DNA of 64,000 nt from Pelagicoccus sp. SDUM812003. Its GTDB lineage: Bacteria; Verrucomicrobiota; Verrucomicrobiia; Opitutales; Opitutaceae. Location of the stretch: assembly GCF_031127815.1 (NCBI RefSeq), contig NZ_JARXHY010000003.1, positions 434,001-498,000 on the forward strand, read 5' to 3'. Below are positions 17,010 to 26,864 of this stretch, in pieces; the first letter of the stretch is position 1, and every line of letters begins with the position of its first letter. The notes beneath the pieces are model-generated. The model was given only the letters and a program-made list of their open reading frames with translations. It was not told the DNA's origin and made no database searches. A program made the position numbers and the translations under genes.

Positions 17010-18467
17010 CTATTCGATGCGAAGGGGCAGGTAGCCGCGACGCCCGCGATCGTAGACGAAGAGCTTGTTCACGCCATTGCGCAGGGCTTCGCGAGCTTGG
17101 TTGATGGTTTCGATCTGCTGATCGTTGACCTCCTGTATGACCATGCCCTCCCGCAGCGTGCGGGCGTAGTTCGATTCCGGATCGACGGACAATACGATTA
17201 CTCCATCTATGTTTTCCGGGATGCGATAGCGTTCCGCGGTTTCATCGCTCAGCTTGGCGATCTCCACGCCGGTGACGAGCTCGTTGGCGAGGCTGGCGAA
17301 TCGCCCTGAGGCGCTGCCCACTTCGAGGTTGAGCGTTTCGCGTTTGCCGTCGCGGAAGACCTCCACCTCGATCTCTGTGCCGGGAGCGGTGTGTCCGATG
17401 CGGATACGGAACTGGTTGAAGGACTCGATCGGCTTTCCGTCGAGGGAGAGAATGATGTCTCCTTGCTTGATGCCGCCGTTTGCGGCTGCGGAATCTTCCT
17501 CCACGTCGTTGACCACCACGCCTTGCACGGTATCGAGGCCGAAGGCTTCGGCGAGTTCGGGGGTGACGTCATCGAGGCTGACTCCTAGGAATCCGCGGCG
17601 CACTTCGCCGGTGTCGGCGAGTTGCTGGGAAATGCTGACGGCGAGGTTGGATGGAATGGCGAAGCCGATGCCGATGTTTCCGCCGCTGCGGGAGATGATG
17701 GCCGAGTTGATGCCGATAAGCCGGCCTGCGGAGTCGATCAAAGCCCCTCCCGAGTTGCCCGGATTGATGGACGCGTCGGTTTGGATGAAGCTTTCGTAGC
17801 CGCGTTCGCCGTAGATGCCGATCTTGCGGTTGGTAGCGGAGATGATGCCTTGGGTGACGGTGAGGCCGACTTCCATGGGGTTTCCGATGGCGAAGACCAC
17901 GTCGCCCACTTTGATGTTGTCGCTGTCGGCGATGGTGATGGCGGGAAGGTCATCTGCGTCCACCTTGAGAATGGCGACATCTGTCAAGGGGTCTCGGCCC
18001 ACGATGGTGGCGTTGAGCTCGCGGCCGTCGTTCAGCTGGACGAGGATCTCGTCGGCGTCTTCGCCGCGCTGGTCGCTGACCACGTGATTGTTGGTGAGGA
18101 TGTAGCCGTCTTCGCTGACGATCACTCCGGAGCCGATGCCTTGCGGCATGCGTCGTTCCTCTGGCTCGCCCTGGGGCTCCTGGTAGCGTGGGCTTGGCAT
18201 GCCGAAGAATCGCCTCAGCAGCTCCTCCTCCGGGGAAAGCCCTCCGCGTCCTCCGCGGGCGACTTTCACGATGCGCGCGGTGTGGACGGAAACCACTGAG
18301 GGCGTGGCTTTTTCGAGCATGCTGGCGTAGCTTTGAGGCATCAGAGCTTCGCCGCGTTCGATGGTTTGAGAGTCGACGGACAGATCGAGCTCGTCAGCCT
18401 GCAGGGGAGCGAAGGCGAGAGCCGCGATGGTGGCGACGACGAGTGGTACGAGTTTCTTCCTATTCAT
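17010..18467 (-). CDS. degP: Do-family periplasmic serine protease/chaperone (DegP/HtrA)
   Basis: A 485-residue HtrA protein with a signal peptide (residues 1-24, cleavage after LQA). The trypsin-like domain carries the full triad: His128 in TNNHVV, Asp163 in LTDVAILKVD and Ser239 in NPGNSGGAL. Two PDZ domains follow (about 285-375 and 390-480). The second lacks a strong carboxylate-binding loop. It should degrade or refold damaged envelope proteins. The loop RGGRGGLSPEEELLRRFFG (about 71-89) matches the LA loop region of Do proteases. It is a single gene with its own terminator. Confidence 0.93.
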   Translation of the reverse strand: MNRKKLVPLVVATIAALAFAPLQADELDLSVDSQTIERGEALMPQSYASMLEKATPSVVSVHTARIVKVARGGRGGLSPEEELLRRFFGMPSPRYQEPQGEPEERRMPQGIGSGVIVSEDGYILTNNHVVSDQRGEDADEILVQLNDGRELNATIVGRDPLTDVAILKVDADDLPAITIADSDNIKVGDVVFAIGNPMEVGLTVTQGIISATNRKIGIYGERGYESFIQTDASINPGNSGGALIDSAGRLIGINSAIISRSGGNIGIGFAIPSNLAVSISQQLADTGEVRRGFLGVSLDDVTPELAEAFGLDTVQGVVVNDVEEDSAAANGGIKQGDIILSLDGKPIESFNQFRIRIGHTAPGTEIEVEVFRDGKRETLNLEVGSASGRFASLANELVTGVEIAKLSDETAERYRIPENIDGVIVLSVDPESNYARTLREGMVIQEVNDQQIETINQAREALRNGVNKLFVYDRGRRGYLPLRIE

Positions 18468-18682
18468 AGTGTGAATTGGCGTGGCGGTTTCGGTTTGGCC
18501 CTGAATCCGGGCAGGTTCTTCGGTGTTTAACTAACGCTCGGCAGCCGAGGAGCCACGTTCTATCGTCTCTGCTTAAGCGTTTGGGGGGTAGTAAGATGAA
18601 ATGTACGCGTCTTTGTTCCCAATGGAAGGGCCGGGGCCGGAAAAAAGGTGGATTCGCGGGAGGCGACCTTGCGCGAACCCGC

Positions 18683-18711
18683 AAAAAAAGCGCCCGAGAA
18701 CGTTCGGGCGC
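18683..18711 (-). terminator. Rho-independent terminator after trpB
   Basis: An 8-pair GC-rich stem (GCGCCCGA with TCGGGCGC, 6-base loop) is followed on the minus strand by seven T residues, 32 bases after the trpB stop. Confidence 0.88.
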
Positions 18712-18742
18712 GAGTGACGACAACTGCTTGGGCCAGCCTTGT

Positions 18743-19948
18743 TTAGGACCGTTCCGGTAGGCCGTACTTTTCCACGATGAAGTCGATGTCCTTGTCGCCG
18801 CGGCCGCTGAGATTGACCAGGATGGACTGGCGCGGCTTTTCCTTGGCCAGCTTCATGGCGAAGGCCACGGCATGGGCGCTCTCCAGGGCCGGGATGATGC
18901 CTTCGAGACGGCTGAGCTTGTAGAAGGCGTCGATGGTTTCCTGATCGTTGGCGTCGCCGTAGGTCACGCGCCCGCTTGCCTGCAGCATGCAGTGCTCGGG
19001 GCCCACTCCCGGGTAGTCCAGTCCGCTGGCCACGGAGTAGACCGGAGCGGGTTCGCCGTTTTCGTCCTGCAGCATCTGGCACTTGAATCCGTGGATGATG
19101 CCCGGTTTGCCGAACTTCATGGTGCAGGCGTGGTCGCCGGTTTCGTAGGAGCGGCCGGCTGGCTCCACCCCGTAGATGGAGCACTGATGGTCCTCGAGGA
19201 AGGCGGAGAAGATCCCCATGGCGTTGCTGCCGCCGCCGACGCAAGCCACTATGTTGTCCGGAAGCTCGCCGGTCATTTCCAGAAACTGCTCGCGCGCCTC
19301 GATGCCCACCACCCGCTGAAACTCGCGCACCATCATGGGGAAGGGGTGCGGACCTACCACGGAGCCGATGCAGTAGATGGTATTGACCGGATCCTTGAGG
19401 TAGGACTGGAAGGCGGAGTCGACCGCTTCCTTCAGCGTTTTCAGCCCGTGGCTGACCGGCACCACCTCGGCCCCGAGGATCTTCATGCGCACCACGTTCG
19501 GGTGCTCCTTGGCGATGTCGACCTCGCCCATGTGGATCTCGCACTCCAGCCCGAAGTAGGCCGCGGCGGTGGCGAGGGCCACGCCATGCTGCCCGGCGCC
19601 CGTTTCGGCGATCAGCCGCTTCTTGCCCATGTGTTTCGCCAGCAGGGCTTCGCCCATGCAATGGTTGAGCTTGTGGGCTCCGGTGTGGTTGAGATCCTCC
19701 CGCTTCAGGTAGATGCGCCCGCCGAGTTCGCCGGAGAGCCGATCGCAGTAGTAGACCGGGGTGGGGCGTCCCTGGAAGTGCTTGCGGATGCTGCGCAGTT
19801 CGGAAATGAAGGCGTGCGACTTGGATATTCGATAGTAGGCATCGGTGATCGTGTCCATTTCCGCCTGCAGCTCAGGCGGAATGAAACTGCCGCCGAATTC
19901 GCCGAATCGGCCGTCCGTGTCGGGAGTGGTTTTGAAGTAATCGCTCAT
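18743..19948 (-). CDS. trpB: Tryptophan synthase beta subunit
   Basis: A 401-residue PLP enzyme that joins indole and serine to form tryptophan. The PLP lysine is Lys93 in [10 protein letters not shown], and GGGSNAMG forms the phosphate-binding loop. [23 protein letters not shown] and SGRGDKD are further family marks. Length is normal for TrpB1-type enzymes that pair with TrpA. No trpA or other trp gene is adjacent: the flanks are the HtrA gene downstream and a scramblase-like gene upstream, and a strong terminator isolates the gene. Confidence 0.96.
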   Translation of the reverse strand: MSDYFKTTPDTDGRFGEFGGSFIPPELQAEMDTITDAYYRISKSHAFISELRSIRKHFQGRPTPVYYCDRLSGELGGRIYLKREDLNHTGAHKLNHCMGEALLAKHMGKKRLIAETGAGQHGVALATAAAYFGLECEIHMGEVDIAKEHPNVVRMKILGAEVVPVSHGLKTLKEAVDSAFQSYLKDPVNTIYCIGSVVGPHPFPMMVREFQRVVGIEAREQFLEMTGELPDNIVACVGGGSNAMGIFSAFLEDHQCSIYGVEPAGRSYETGDHACTMKFGKPGIIHGFKCQMLQDENGEPAPVYSVASGLDYPGVGPEHCMLQASGRVTYGDANDQETIDAFYKLSRLEGIIPALESAHAVAFAMKLAKEKPRQSILVNLSGRGDKDIDFIVEKYGLPERS

Positions 19949-20078
19949 ACTGATCCTTGTTTGGGGTTGAGCGTCAAATCAAGGCGAGGCGGCGGCCGCT
20001 GACAAAGATGTAAATCGATCGCGGGAAGGGGTATTAGCGCCGCTGCTCGCGGACAGAAGACGTCGTGATCGCCGTGGT

Positions 20079-20798
20079 TCAGCGCGCCCATCGATTGAGT
20101 TCGATGATCATGGCGGTGGCGGAGAGGAGGCAGTCTTCGGTGAGGGGGAGGGCCTCGAGGGCGAGCGTCAAGGTCCAGCCCAACGGCGGTTCGCGGCGGG
20201 TCCATTTCCTGGGCAGTACGGCTTTGAGGCCGCGGGCCAGCAGGTGGGAGGGGGGCTGCGGGGGCGGGTCGGGATAGAAGGCGAGGCGCTTCTTGACCAG
20301 CGTGCCTACGGGAGAGCTTTCGCTGGCGATGACGTAGCGGTTGACGATCGACCCGCCTGCGGCGTCTCCGGTGCCGAAAATGATGTCTCCGATCCCTCCC
20401 ACGATGCCCTCTTTCAGCTTGTCCTTCCACGGGGTTGGATCTTCGAACTGCAGCAGTTCCTGCTCGCTGGGGGTCAGGATCTTCTTGCTGCGTGTGACGA
20501 TGGCCAACGGTTGACCGGAGCTGTCGAGCAGGTCGATTTTTCCGCTGAGGGCAAAGGTCTTGCGGAGTTTCAGTTCGAAGCAGCGAGGCGGCTCGCGGTC
20601 TGTGAACTGCAGGGTAAGGGCTTTGCTTTTTCGGGTTCCGACTCCGCGCCCGAGCAAGGTCTGATTTGAATCGTAGATCCGGTATTGCTCGCCCGAGACG
20701 CCGTCGCGTTGGCCGTAGCGATGGTAGAGGTGGTAGGTCTGCAGGGAGCTTTCTGGCATGGCGAGTTGTGGATTCCTTTTAGAGAACGGTAGGACCAT
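20079..20798 (-). CDS. Possible LURP-one/scramblase-like (tubby-fold) protein
   Basis: A 239-residue protein of uncertain function. The middle (about residues 40-115) has beta-rich sequence such as SNQTLLGRGVG, CFELKLRKTF, SGKIDLLDSSGQPLAIV and TRSKKIL, resembling the strand order of LURP-one/phospholipid-scramblase-like folds. A glycine-rich hydrophobic segment (GIVGGIGDIIFGTGDAAGG, about 142-160) lies later. There is no signal peptide. ATG 20759 (MPESSLQTY) is an alternative start, with AAAAGGA about 14 bases upstream. The fold call rests only on pattern, so treat the product as hypothetical. Confidence 0.6.
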   Translation of the reverse strand: MVLPFSKRNPQLAMPESSLQTYHLYHRYGQRDGVSGEQYRIYDSNQTLLGRGVGTRKSKALTLQFTDREPPRCFELKLRKTFALSGKIDLLDSSGQPLAIVTRSKKILTPSEQELLQFEDPTPWKDKLKEGIVGGIGDIIFGTGDAAGGSIVNRYVIASESSPVGTLVKKRLAFYPDPPPQPPSHLLARGLKAVLPRKWTRREPPLGWTLTLALEALPLTEDCLLSATAMIIELNRWAR

Positions 20799-20844
20799 CG
20801 GCTGATTTAGATAAATCGCGCCTCGTCCGAGAGTGGTGTTGGAT

Positions 20845-20881
20845 CGAAAAAGACGCGACCCCCGTTCGGAGGTCGCGTCTT
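20845..20881 (-). terminator. Rho-independent terminator after the secreted nuclease
   Basis: A perfect 11-pair stem (AAGACGCGACC with GGTCGCGTCTT, 10-base loop) is followed on the minus strand by T residues, about 30 bases after the nuclease stop. Confidence 0.88.
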
Positions 20882-20911
20882 GCTTGGCGTGAGTTGGGCC
20901 CTCGAGCGTTG

Positions 20912-23900
20912 CTATCGAAAGAAGAAACGGCGGGTGTCGTTGAGACTGATCTTCACGAGAACCGGGTCGTGATCGGACGAGCGCTCCAGAACGCTGGCGT
21001 CTTGCATGAATTCGTCGAGATAGGCTGCGTTGATGTGCGCGATCTCGGCTTTCGCCACTCGCTTGGCGAGTTTCTGGCTTACGAGGAAGTGGTCGAGCGC
21101 CTGGCTGTTGCCTTCGTAGACGTAGGTGAAGCGACTGTATTCAGGGATTCGAGACACGATGAGATTGTCCAGCGGATGCTTGGTGCCGTCGCCTTCGATG
21201 ATTCCTAGGGTATGGTTTTCGCCCTCGCCCGGTTCGGCGAATTGGAAGTCGTTGAAGTCGCCAGTCACGATAAGGTAGGCGTTTTTCTCTTTTTCTAGGA
21301 TCAGGTCCGCGAAATCGCGAACGACTTGGGCTTGCAGCTTGCGCTGGATTTCCGACTCGCGAACGGCGGGCTGGTTGGCTCCGTAGAGCGGTTCGTCGCC
21401 TCCCTTGCTCTTGAAGTGGTTGTTGACGATGGTCAACTCCTTGCCGTTGGCTTTGAAGACTCCGACCAGCGGTTCGCGGCCTTTGCTGGCGCTGGTTGCT
21501 CCGAACGCTTCTGAAACGCCTGGCACGATGTCGTCGCTGATCTGGTAGTGGTTTTTCAACGACACTCGACGTTGGTCGAATAGGAAGCCGGTTTCGATGC
21601 CGCGAGCATCGCTGGTCTCCAGGGAGACGGCGGTGTAGTCGACGAGGTGGTGAAGCTTGCCGTTGATGCGATCTGCGAGGAGTTGCAGCACGGCTTGGTT
21701 TTCCACTTCCTGGACGCAAACGATTTCCGGCAGGCCGAGCCCGATGCCGATGGTGGCGGCGAGTTTGTCGAGTTTGGTTTCAAGATCTTCGGTAGCCGGT
21801 GTCGAACCTTGGTCGTTCTTATCGGGGTTGTCCTCAAGGTCGAAGAGGTTTTCCGTGTTGAGGGTCGCTACGTCGATGTGCTTGCGATCGATAAGCGCTT
21901 TCAGATAGGCGACCCACCAGTGGAGAGGTCTGATTTCCGTGGCGGTCTGTTCGATGGTAGCGTTCCCTGTATCCGTAGGCTGGATACGGTAGTTGGAGAA
22001 TTCGTAGTGTACGACTCCGGTGAGGTCTTCGAACGAATCTCCAGGCATCACTACGAACGGTTCGTCGAGAGTGAGGTCGTCGACAAGGATCCGCTCGGGA
22101 TTGTAGTCGACTTCCTGATCGCCGATGGGGCGCAGTATCATCTGCCCGTACCAGGGGGAGAAGCCGGATCCTGGCTGGGCGTCTGCGCCGGTGACGATGT
22201 GGAACTCGCCGTAGCGGTTGGTTGAAGCCACCACCAGGCCGAAGGGGATCTTCACCCGCATGCCTTCGAGGGATTCGAGCAAGGCGATGGCCTCGGGGAT
22301 GGACTCGTTTGGCATGTCGCTGATCACGATTGGGGCTGGCAGCGGGTTGCCGCTGGAAAGAACTTCCACCTTCGCAGAGGTAAGTTCTGTCACTGGAAGA
22401 TCGGTCGGTCGAGAGCCGCTGGCGTACTCGGTGACGCTTGCTTGGAGACGAACGAGGTCTCCCGTTTCGGGCACGATATCCGAGCTGTAGACAAAAATGC
22501 CGTCGGACGTGCGGTGGTCTCCGTCGCCATCGGAGTCTTGTATCCAAAAACTGTTGCGGTCCGCAGTCACCGCAGTCACGACGCCTTCGGTGACGATTCG
22601 CTCGCCGATCAGTGGAGAAATCTCCGACGCTCCTTGGATATCCATGATGGTGACTTCTGGGATGGTCGGCTCGGGGCCGAAACGGATGTTGTCGATATAG
22701 ATTCCTTCCGAGGCAGCGTTGCTTTCGAGCGAGAACTTTACGGCTGCGTAGCTGGCGCCAGTGAGGTCTGTGGAAAGGGTGATCCAGCGACCTTCGATAT
22801 CGAGGTCGTCAATGTCCTGCCCGGTGGAGTCGAGCAGGGGAGCTACTCCGAGGTCGCTCTCCACCCACACTTTGATGCGATCGGAGGATTCCCAGCTCGT
22901 CGAATTGACATAGACATCCACGAGCAGGGTCGGGATGGCTTCTACCAGAGCCATGTCGATGACGTCTAGCTCGACGCGCACGATCCCGTCCACGTCTGAA
23001 AGCTGGTACCCTTGGCTCCCATCGGGGAATGCTCCCACGTCGCCAGTGTATGAGCTGACTCCGATAAAGTCGCCGTCGCTAAGCCCCTCGCCCCCGGTGC
23101 TTTCGTAGAACGAGCGGAATCCGACCTCGTTTCCACCTGCGTAGTAGACGCTCGCTTGTCCGGCGTTGTTTGCAAGCTGGTGGTCGGTTGCCGAGTCTGG
23201 GTCGGCGTACTTGCCTCCGGTCGCGGGTTCTTCGAAGCTGGTGTAGGTGGAGTCGGAAAAAACGACCTCCGGATCGTCGCCGTCGCCCGGATTTCCGTCG
23301 ATGGCTTGGTCGGTGAAACGGATGTTGTCGACGTATAGGTTTTCGCTGCCGGAGTTGGAATCCAGCTCGATGCGCAAGGTGGCCCAAGCGGAGCCGCTCA
23401 GATCCTGATCGAGGGTGAACCAAAAGCCTTCGATGCCAAGGTCGTCGATGTCGGAGCCCGCGGTGTCGAGCAGGTCGTAGGTGGCGCTCTCCGTTTCGGC
23501 CCAAATGCGGATGCGATCGTTCGACTCCCAACCGGTGTCGCTCACGTAGAGGTCGAGAGATAGGGTCGTTTCTGGGTGGGAGGACAGGTCGACTGTGTCG
23601 ATGGTCAGGCGCATGACGCCGTCCGGATCGTTGATTTCGAATCCGTTCGTTCCGTCCGGGTAGCTCCCAACTTCGCCGGTGTAGCTAGTGACTCCTACGA
23701 AGTCGCCGTCGGTGAGTCCGACGTCGTTCCGGGTGTTGTAGTAGGCGGAGCTGAAACCGAGTTCGTTGGAGCCGGTCAGATTGACCAGAGGCTGATCCGG
23801 ATTGTTGACGAGGGGGTGGTCGTCGCCGGCGTCGCCGGTGTCGGTGTAGTTGCCCGAGAAGACGCTGGCCTCCTCGAAGCTGGTATAGGCGATGGTGTCC

Positions 23901-23980
23901 GCCTGCGAGCTGGCGGCGAGGAGGAGACTGCCAAGCGCCAGAGTCCTCCGAATCAGTGAGTTTGTCTTGAGCATTTGCAT
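20912..23980 (-). CDS. Secreted ExeM/NucH-type extracellular nuclease
   Basis: A protein of 1022 residues from ATG 23980, with a signal peptide (RRTLALGSLLLAASSQA). Two tandem copies of a roughly 190-residue beta-sandwich module follow. Each begins with YTSFEE and ends with YVDNIRF or YIDNIRF. Next is an OB-fold-like stretch (IVTEGVVTAVTADRNSFWIQ), then a C-terminal endonuclease/exonuclease/phosphatase domain: VATLNTENLFD, EIVCVQEVEN, VTGDFND, ALDHFLVS and SDHDPVLVKI. The enzyme should cleave extracellular DNA, perhaps for phosphate or nutrient use. TTG 24016 is an in-frame alternative start but would extend the signal peptide oddly. Confidence 0.88.
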   Translation of the reverse strand: MQMLKTNSLIRRTLALGSLLLAASSQADTIAYTSFEEASVFSGNYTDTGDAGDDHPLVNNPDQPLVNLTGSNELGFSSAYYNTRNDVGLTDGDFVGVTSYTGEVGSYPDGTNGFEINDPDGVMRLTIDTVDLSSHPETTLSLDLYVSDTGWESNDRIRIWAETESATYDLLDTAGSDIDDLGIEGFWFTLDQDLSGSAWATLRIELDSNSGSENLYVDNIRFTDQAIDGNPGDGDDPEVVFSDSTYTSFEEPATGGKYADPDSATDHQLANNAGQASVYYAGGNEVGFRSFYESTGGEGLSDGDFIGVSSYTGDVGAFPDGSQGYQLSDVDGIVRVELDVIDMALVEAIPTLLVDVYVNSTSWESSDRIKVWVESDLGVAPLLDSTGQDIDDLDIEGRWITLSTDLTGASYAAVKFSLESNAASEGIYIDNIRFGPEPTIPEVTIMDIQGASEISPLIGERIVTEGVVTAVTADRNSFWIQDSDGDGDHRTSDGIFVYSSDIVPETGDLVRLQASVTEYASGSRPTDLPVTELTSAKVEVLSSGNPLPAPIVISDMPNESIPEAIALLESLEGMRVKIPFGLVVASTNRYGEFHIVTGADAQPGSGFSPWYGQMILRPIGDQEVDYNPERILVDDLTLDEPFVVMPGDSFEDLTGVVHYEFSNYRIQPTDTGNATIEQTATEIRPLHWWVAYLKALIDRKHIDVATLNTENLFDLEDNPDKNDQGSTPATEDLETKLDKLAATIGIGLGLPEIVCVQEVENQAVLQLLADRINGKLHHLVDYTAVSLETSDARGIETGFLFDQRRVSLKNHYQISDDIVPGVSEAFGATSASKGREPLVGVFKANGKELTIVNNHFKSKGGDEPLYGANQPAVRESEIQRKLQAQVVRDFADLILEKEKNAYLIVTGDFNDFQFAEPGEGENHTLGIIEGDGTKHPLDNLIVSRIPEYSRFTYVYEGNSQALDHFLVSQKLAKRVAKAEIAHINAAYLDEFMQDASVLERSSDHDPVLVKISLNDTRRFFFR

Positions 23981-24157
23981 GGTTGGATCGTTTTGTAGTT
24001 GAAACGCAGATACCAAGGAGCTGCGTCTTTCGATTAGACCGAAGTAGCAATAGGACGCTGGCGGGTTTCGACAAAGGGATTAACCTGATTGAAACCTTTG
24101 AGGGAGATTTGTGACGAAAGCGTGGATACGGAGTTTGGCGGCTGCACGATTTGACAT

Positions 24158-24228
24158 CCGGTCGTGGTCCGAAGGGGAGCGCAATCCGAGGGACCGGCGC
24201 ATTGACAATCCCAGTGGCATGTGGATTG
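24158..24228 (+). promoter_or_regulatory. Possible structured leader upstream of modA
   Basis: Two stems can form just before modA. CCGGTC (24158-24163) pairs with GACCGG (24192-24197). CAATCC (24206-24211) pairs with GGATTG (24223-24228). The second ends 14 bases before ATG 24243. A molybdenum-cofactor riboswitch would make sense here, but I could not match its consensus, so this is only a candidate structured RNA. Confidence 0.25.
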
Positions 24229-24242
24229 CTAACCCACGGACT

Positions 24243-25037
24243 ATGAACGGGATTCTCCATCTCAGCTTTGTTTTGGCGCTTGTCTGTTTCCTCGGAGCCT
24301 GCTCTTCCGAAGGGGACAGCCCGCGTCGTTTGACGCTGTTCGTGGCGGCTAGCATGACTGATGTGATTCAGGAGGTCGGGGCGGCATTCGAAGCGGAAAG
24401 CGGAGCGAAGCTCGTTTACAATTTCGCGGGCTCTGGAGCCCTGGCCCAGCAAATCATCGCCTCGCCGCGGGCGGATCTTTTCATCAGCGCTAGCGAACGG
24501 TGGATGGATGAGGTGCAATCGGCCGGTCGCATCCTGGAGGGGGGGCGAGAATCGCTGCTTTCAAATAGCCTGGTGGTGGTGGCGAACCGCGAATCCGACT
24601 ACAGGCTGGATGCGATCGAGGAGCTCTGTTCGCTGCCCTTCGACCTGTTGGCCACTGGTGACCCGGCGTTCGTGCCTGCTGGCGGCTACGCCAAGCAATA
24701 CCTTTCGGGCGTTGCCTGTTCGGATGGGGCGCAATCCGTTTGGCAGAGGCTGGAGGGGCGGATCTCGCCGGCGCCTGACGTGAGAGCGGCGCTGTCGCAG
24801 GTAATCGGAAGCGAGGATGTGATCGGCATCGTGTATCGCACCGACGCGCTGGCTCGTGGTGACGATGTTGATACGATCTTTGAAATCGCTCCGTCGCAAG
24901 GTCCCGAAATTCTCTATCCGATCGGCATTTTGCGGCAGAGCCAGCAACTGGAGTTGGCCAGGGATTTCGTAGCGTTTCTTCGCTCGGACCGAGCCAGGCG
25001 AATCTTTGAAGCAGCTGGTTTCATCATGGCGCAATGA
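24243..25037 (+). CDS. modA: Molybdate ABC transporter substrate-binding lipoprotein ModA
   Basis: A 264-residue periplasmic binding protein. The lipobox LGAC puts the lipidated Cys at position 20, so it is membrane-tethered. Family segments are [58 protein letters not shown] and [11 protein letters not shown]. It should capture molybdate (or tungstate) and hand it to ModB. ATG 24243 is chosen since the frame further upstream (to 24111) is not signal-like. modB follows after 22 bases and modC overlaps modB, giving one operon. Confidence 0.92.
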   Translation: MNGILHLSFVLALVCFLGACSSEGDSPRRLTLFVAASMTDVIQEVGAAFEAESGAKLVYNFAGSGALAQQIIASPRADLFISASERWMDEVQSAGRILEGGRESLLSNSLVVVANRESDYRLDAIEELCSLPFDLLATGDPAFVPAGGYAKQYLSGVACSDGAQSVWQRLEGRISPAPDVRAALSQVIGSEDVIGIVYRTDALARGDDVDTIFEIAPSQGPEILYPIGILRQSQQLELARDFVAFLRSDRARRIFEAAGFIMAQ

Positions 25038-25059
25038 AGCGGGAAAGGGGCAGTCCAGC

Positions 25060-25746
25060 ATGAACTCAGTGGCGTCGGTGGTCGCATCCACCCTGCTTTG
25101 GGCGTGCATCTCGACGCTGGTAGCGCTTGGGCCGTCTCTTTTGATCGCCTACCAGCTCGCCAAGCGGGAGTTCTGGGGGAAGAACGCGGTGTCGGCTCTC
25201 GTGAGCCTGCCATTGGTCCTGCCGCCAACTGCGGTGGGCTATCTGCTGCTCACCCTTTTGGCGGACGATGGTCCCCTGGGCCGCCGCGCCTTAGGCGTGG
25301 ATCTAGATTTGCTGCTCAATTGGAAGGGCGTGGTGGTGGCGTGTTCGGTCATGTCGATGCCGCTGATGGTACGCACGGCGCGAGTGAGCTTCGAGGCGGT
25401 CAATCCTCGCTTGGAAACCATGGCTCGCACGCTTGGGTACGGGCGTATCCGCACCTTCGCTACGGTGACGTTGCCATTGGCGTACCGAGGGCTGATCGCC
25501 GCGGCGGTGCTCGGCTTGACGCGAGCGATGGGTGAATTCGGGGCTTCGGTGGTGCTGGCCGGAAACATCCCCGGACGTACGCAGACCCTGTCGTCGGCCA
25601 TCTACAGCGCTCAGCAAGCAGGCAATGAAGGGCGGGCCAACGCGTTGCTGCTCGTCGCCTTGACGGTCGGATTTCTGGCGGTGTTCTTGACGGAGTGGTT
25701 GTCCCGTCCCTCGTCGAATTCGGCAAGCGGAAAGGGGGCCCGGTGA
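25060..25746 (+). CDS. modB: Molybdate ABC transporter permease ModB
   Basis: A 228-residue inner-membrane permease with about five membrane segments. The EAA loop that docks with the ATPase is visible as [20 protein letters not shown], followed by [15 protein letters not shown] and [23 protein letters not shown], all typical of ModB/CysT permeases. The frame is open from 25006, but ATG 25060 has a purine-rich site (GGGAAAGGGG) just upstream and starts at the first hydrophobic stretch. The stop overlaps the modC GTG start. Confidence 0.93.
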   Translation: MNSVASVVASTLLWACISTLVALGPSLLIAYQLAKREFWGKNAVSALVSLPLVLPPTAVGYLLLTLLADDGPLGRRALGVDLDLLLNWKGVVVACSVMSMPLMVRTARVSFEAVNPRLETMARTLGYGRIRTFATVTLPLAYRGLIAAAVLGLTRAMGEFGASVVLAGNIPGRTQTLSSAIYSAQQAGNEGRANALLLVALTVGFLAVFLTEWLSRPSSNSASGKGAR

Positions 25747-26849
25747 GCGATCCGGTTTTCGAAGTCGATCTGACGCTGAAGCAGGGCTCCTTTCTGCTGC
25801 AGCTGGATTTCGAGTCCCGTTCGCGAGTGCTCGGCGTTTTCGGGCCATCCGGCTCGGGCAAGACCACCTTGCTTGAAGCGATTGCGGGGTTGAGGCTAGG
25901 GGCGTCAGGCGTGATTCGAGTTGGCGGTCATGAATGGTTGAATACAAGCGAGAAGTCTATCGCTGCTGCTGGTGTTCGAAAAATCGGATACGTTCCGCAG
26001 GATCATCTTCTGTTTCCTCACTATTCGGTCAGGCAGAATCTGGAGGCTGGGTTTCGGCGGGCGGCGAAATCGGGCGTCGATCCCGGCCGTGTATTCAAGG
26101 AAGTGTTGCGCGTGCTGGAGTTGGAGCCATTGCTCGAGCGCATGCCGCACGAGCTATCTGGCGGGGAACGCCAGCGCGTGGCCCTGGGCCGTGCGCTCTG
26201 CTCGGGGCCGAGTCTTCTGCTGTTGGACGAGCCGCTCGCTTCGCTGGACATGAAGCTGAGGCATCGCATCCTGCCGTTTCTTGTTTCGGTGAAGGAGAGC
26301 TTTGATCTTCCGATCCTGATCGTCTCCCATAATCCGGTGGAGTTGCTGGCTTTGTGCGACGAGGTGGTGGTATTGCGGGATGGCTCCAGGGTGGCGCAGG
26401 GCCTTCCGACCGAGGTGTTCTCGCGGTCCGACGTTTATGCCACGGCGCGTTTGGACGGGTTTGAAAACATTCTGCACGCGGAGCTGATCGAGCAAGGCGA
26501 GCACGCTTCCAGGCTTCGAGTGGGGGATCCCGATCGGGGACAGGTGATCACGACCGAGCGCGTCGATGCGGAGGTCCACCAGGTCGTGACGCTTGGCTTG
26601 GCTGCGAATGAGATATTTGTCGCCAAGGAGCAACTACGCGGCGTATCGGCCCGGAACTTTCTTTTTGGCGCCGTGGATTCGCTGGAGTTTTCCGAGCACC
26701 GCTATCTGCTGGTGGCGCGTCTGGCCAGCGACCCCAGCGTTTCGGTGGTGGTCGAGCTGACCCGCGACGCGGTGGAAGAGCTGGGCATCGGCGTAGGCGA
26801 CGACGTCTGGCTGTTTTTCAAGTCCAGTTCGGTCGCGGTGTACGCCTGA
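25743..26849 (+). CDS. modC: Molybdate ABC transporter ATPase ModC
   Basis: A 368-residue ATP-binding subunit that powers molybdate import. Walker A is GPSGSGKT (34-41), the signature is [15 protein letters not shown], Walker B is [10 protein letters not shown], and the H loop lies in IVSHNP. The C-terminal part (about 290-365) reads as a TOBE/Mop oxyanion-binding domain ([20 protein letters not shown]). Translation starts at GTG 25743 within the GTGA overlap with the modB stop. No modE repressor gene is nearby. Confidence 0.93.
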   Translation: MSDPVFEVDLTLKQGSFLLQLDFESRSRVLGVFGPSGSGKTTLLEAIAGLRLGASGVIRVGGHEWLNTSEKSIAAAGVRKIGYVPQDHLLFPHYSVRQNLEAGFRRAAKSGVDPGRVFKEVLRVLELEPLLERMPHELSGGERQRVALGRALCSGPSLLLLDEPLASLDMKLRHRILPFLVSVKESFDLPILIVSHNPVELLALCDEVVVLRDGSRVAQGLPTEVFSRSDVYATARLDGFENILHAELIEQGEHASRLRVGDPDRGQVITTERVDAEVHQVVTLGLAANEIFVAKEQLRGVSARNFLFGAVDSLEFSEHRYLLVARLASDPSVSVVVELTRDAVEELGIGVGDDVWLFFKSSSVAVYA

Positions 26850-26864
26850 GAAACGAATGCTGCG

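Noticed and set aside
24060-24242. Confident call of a Moco riboswitch
   Set aside because: Stems are present, but I could not match the conserved core, so it is listed only as a low-confidence structured leader.
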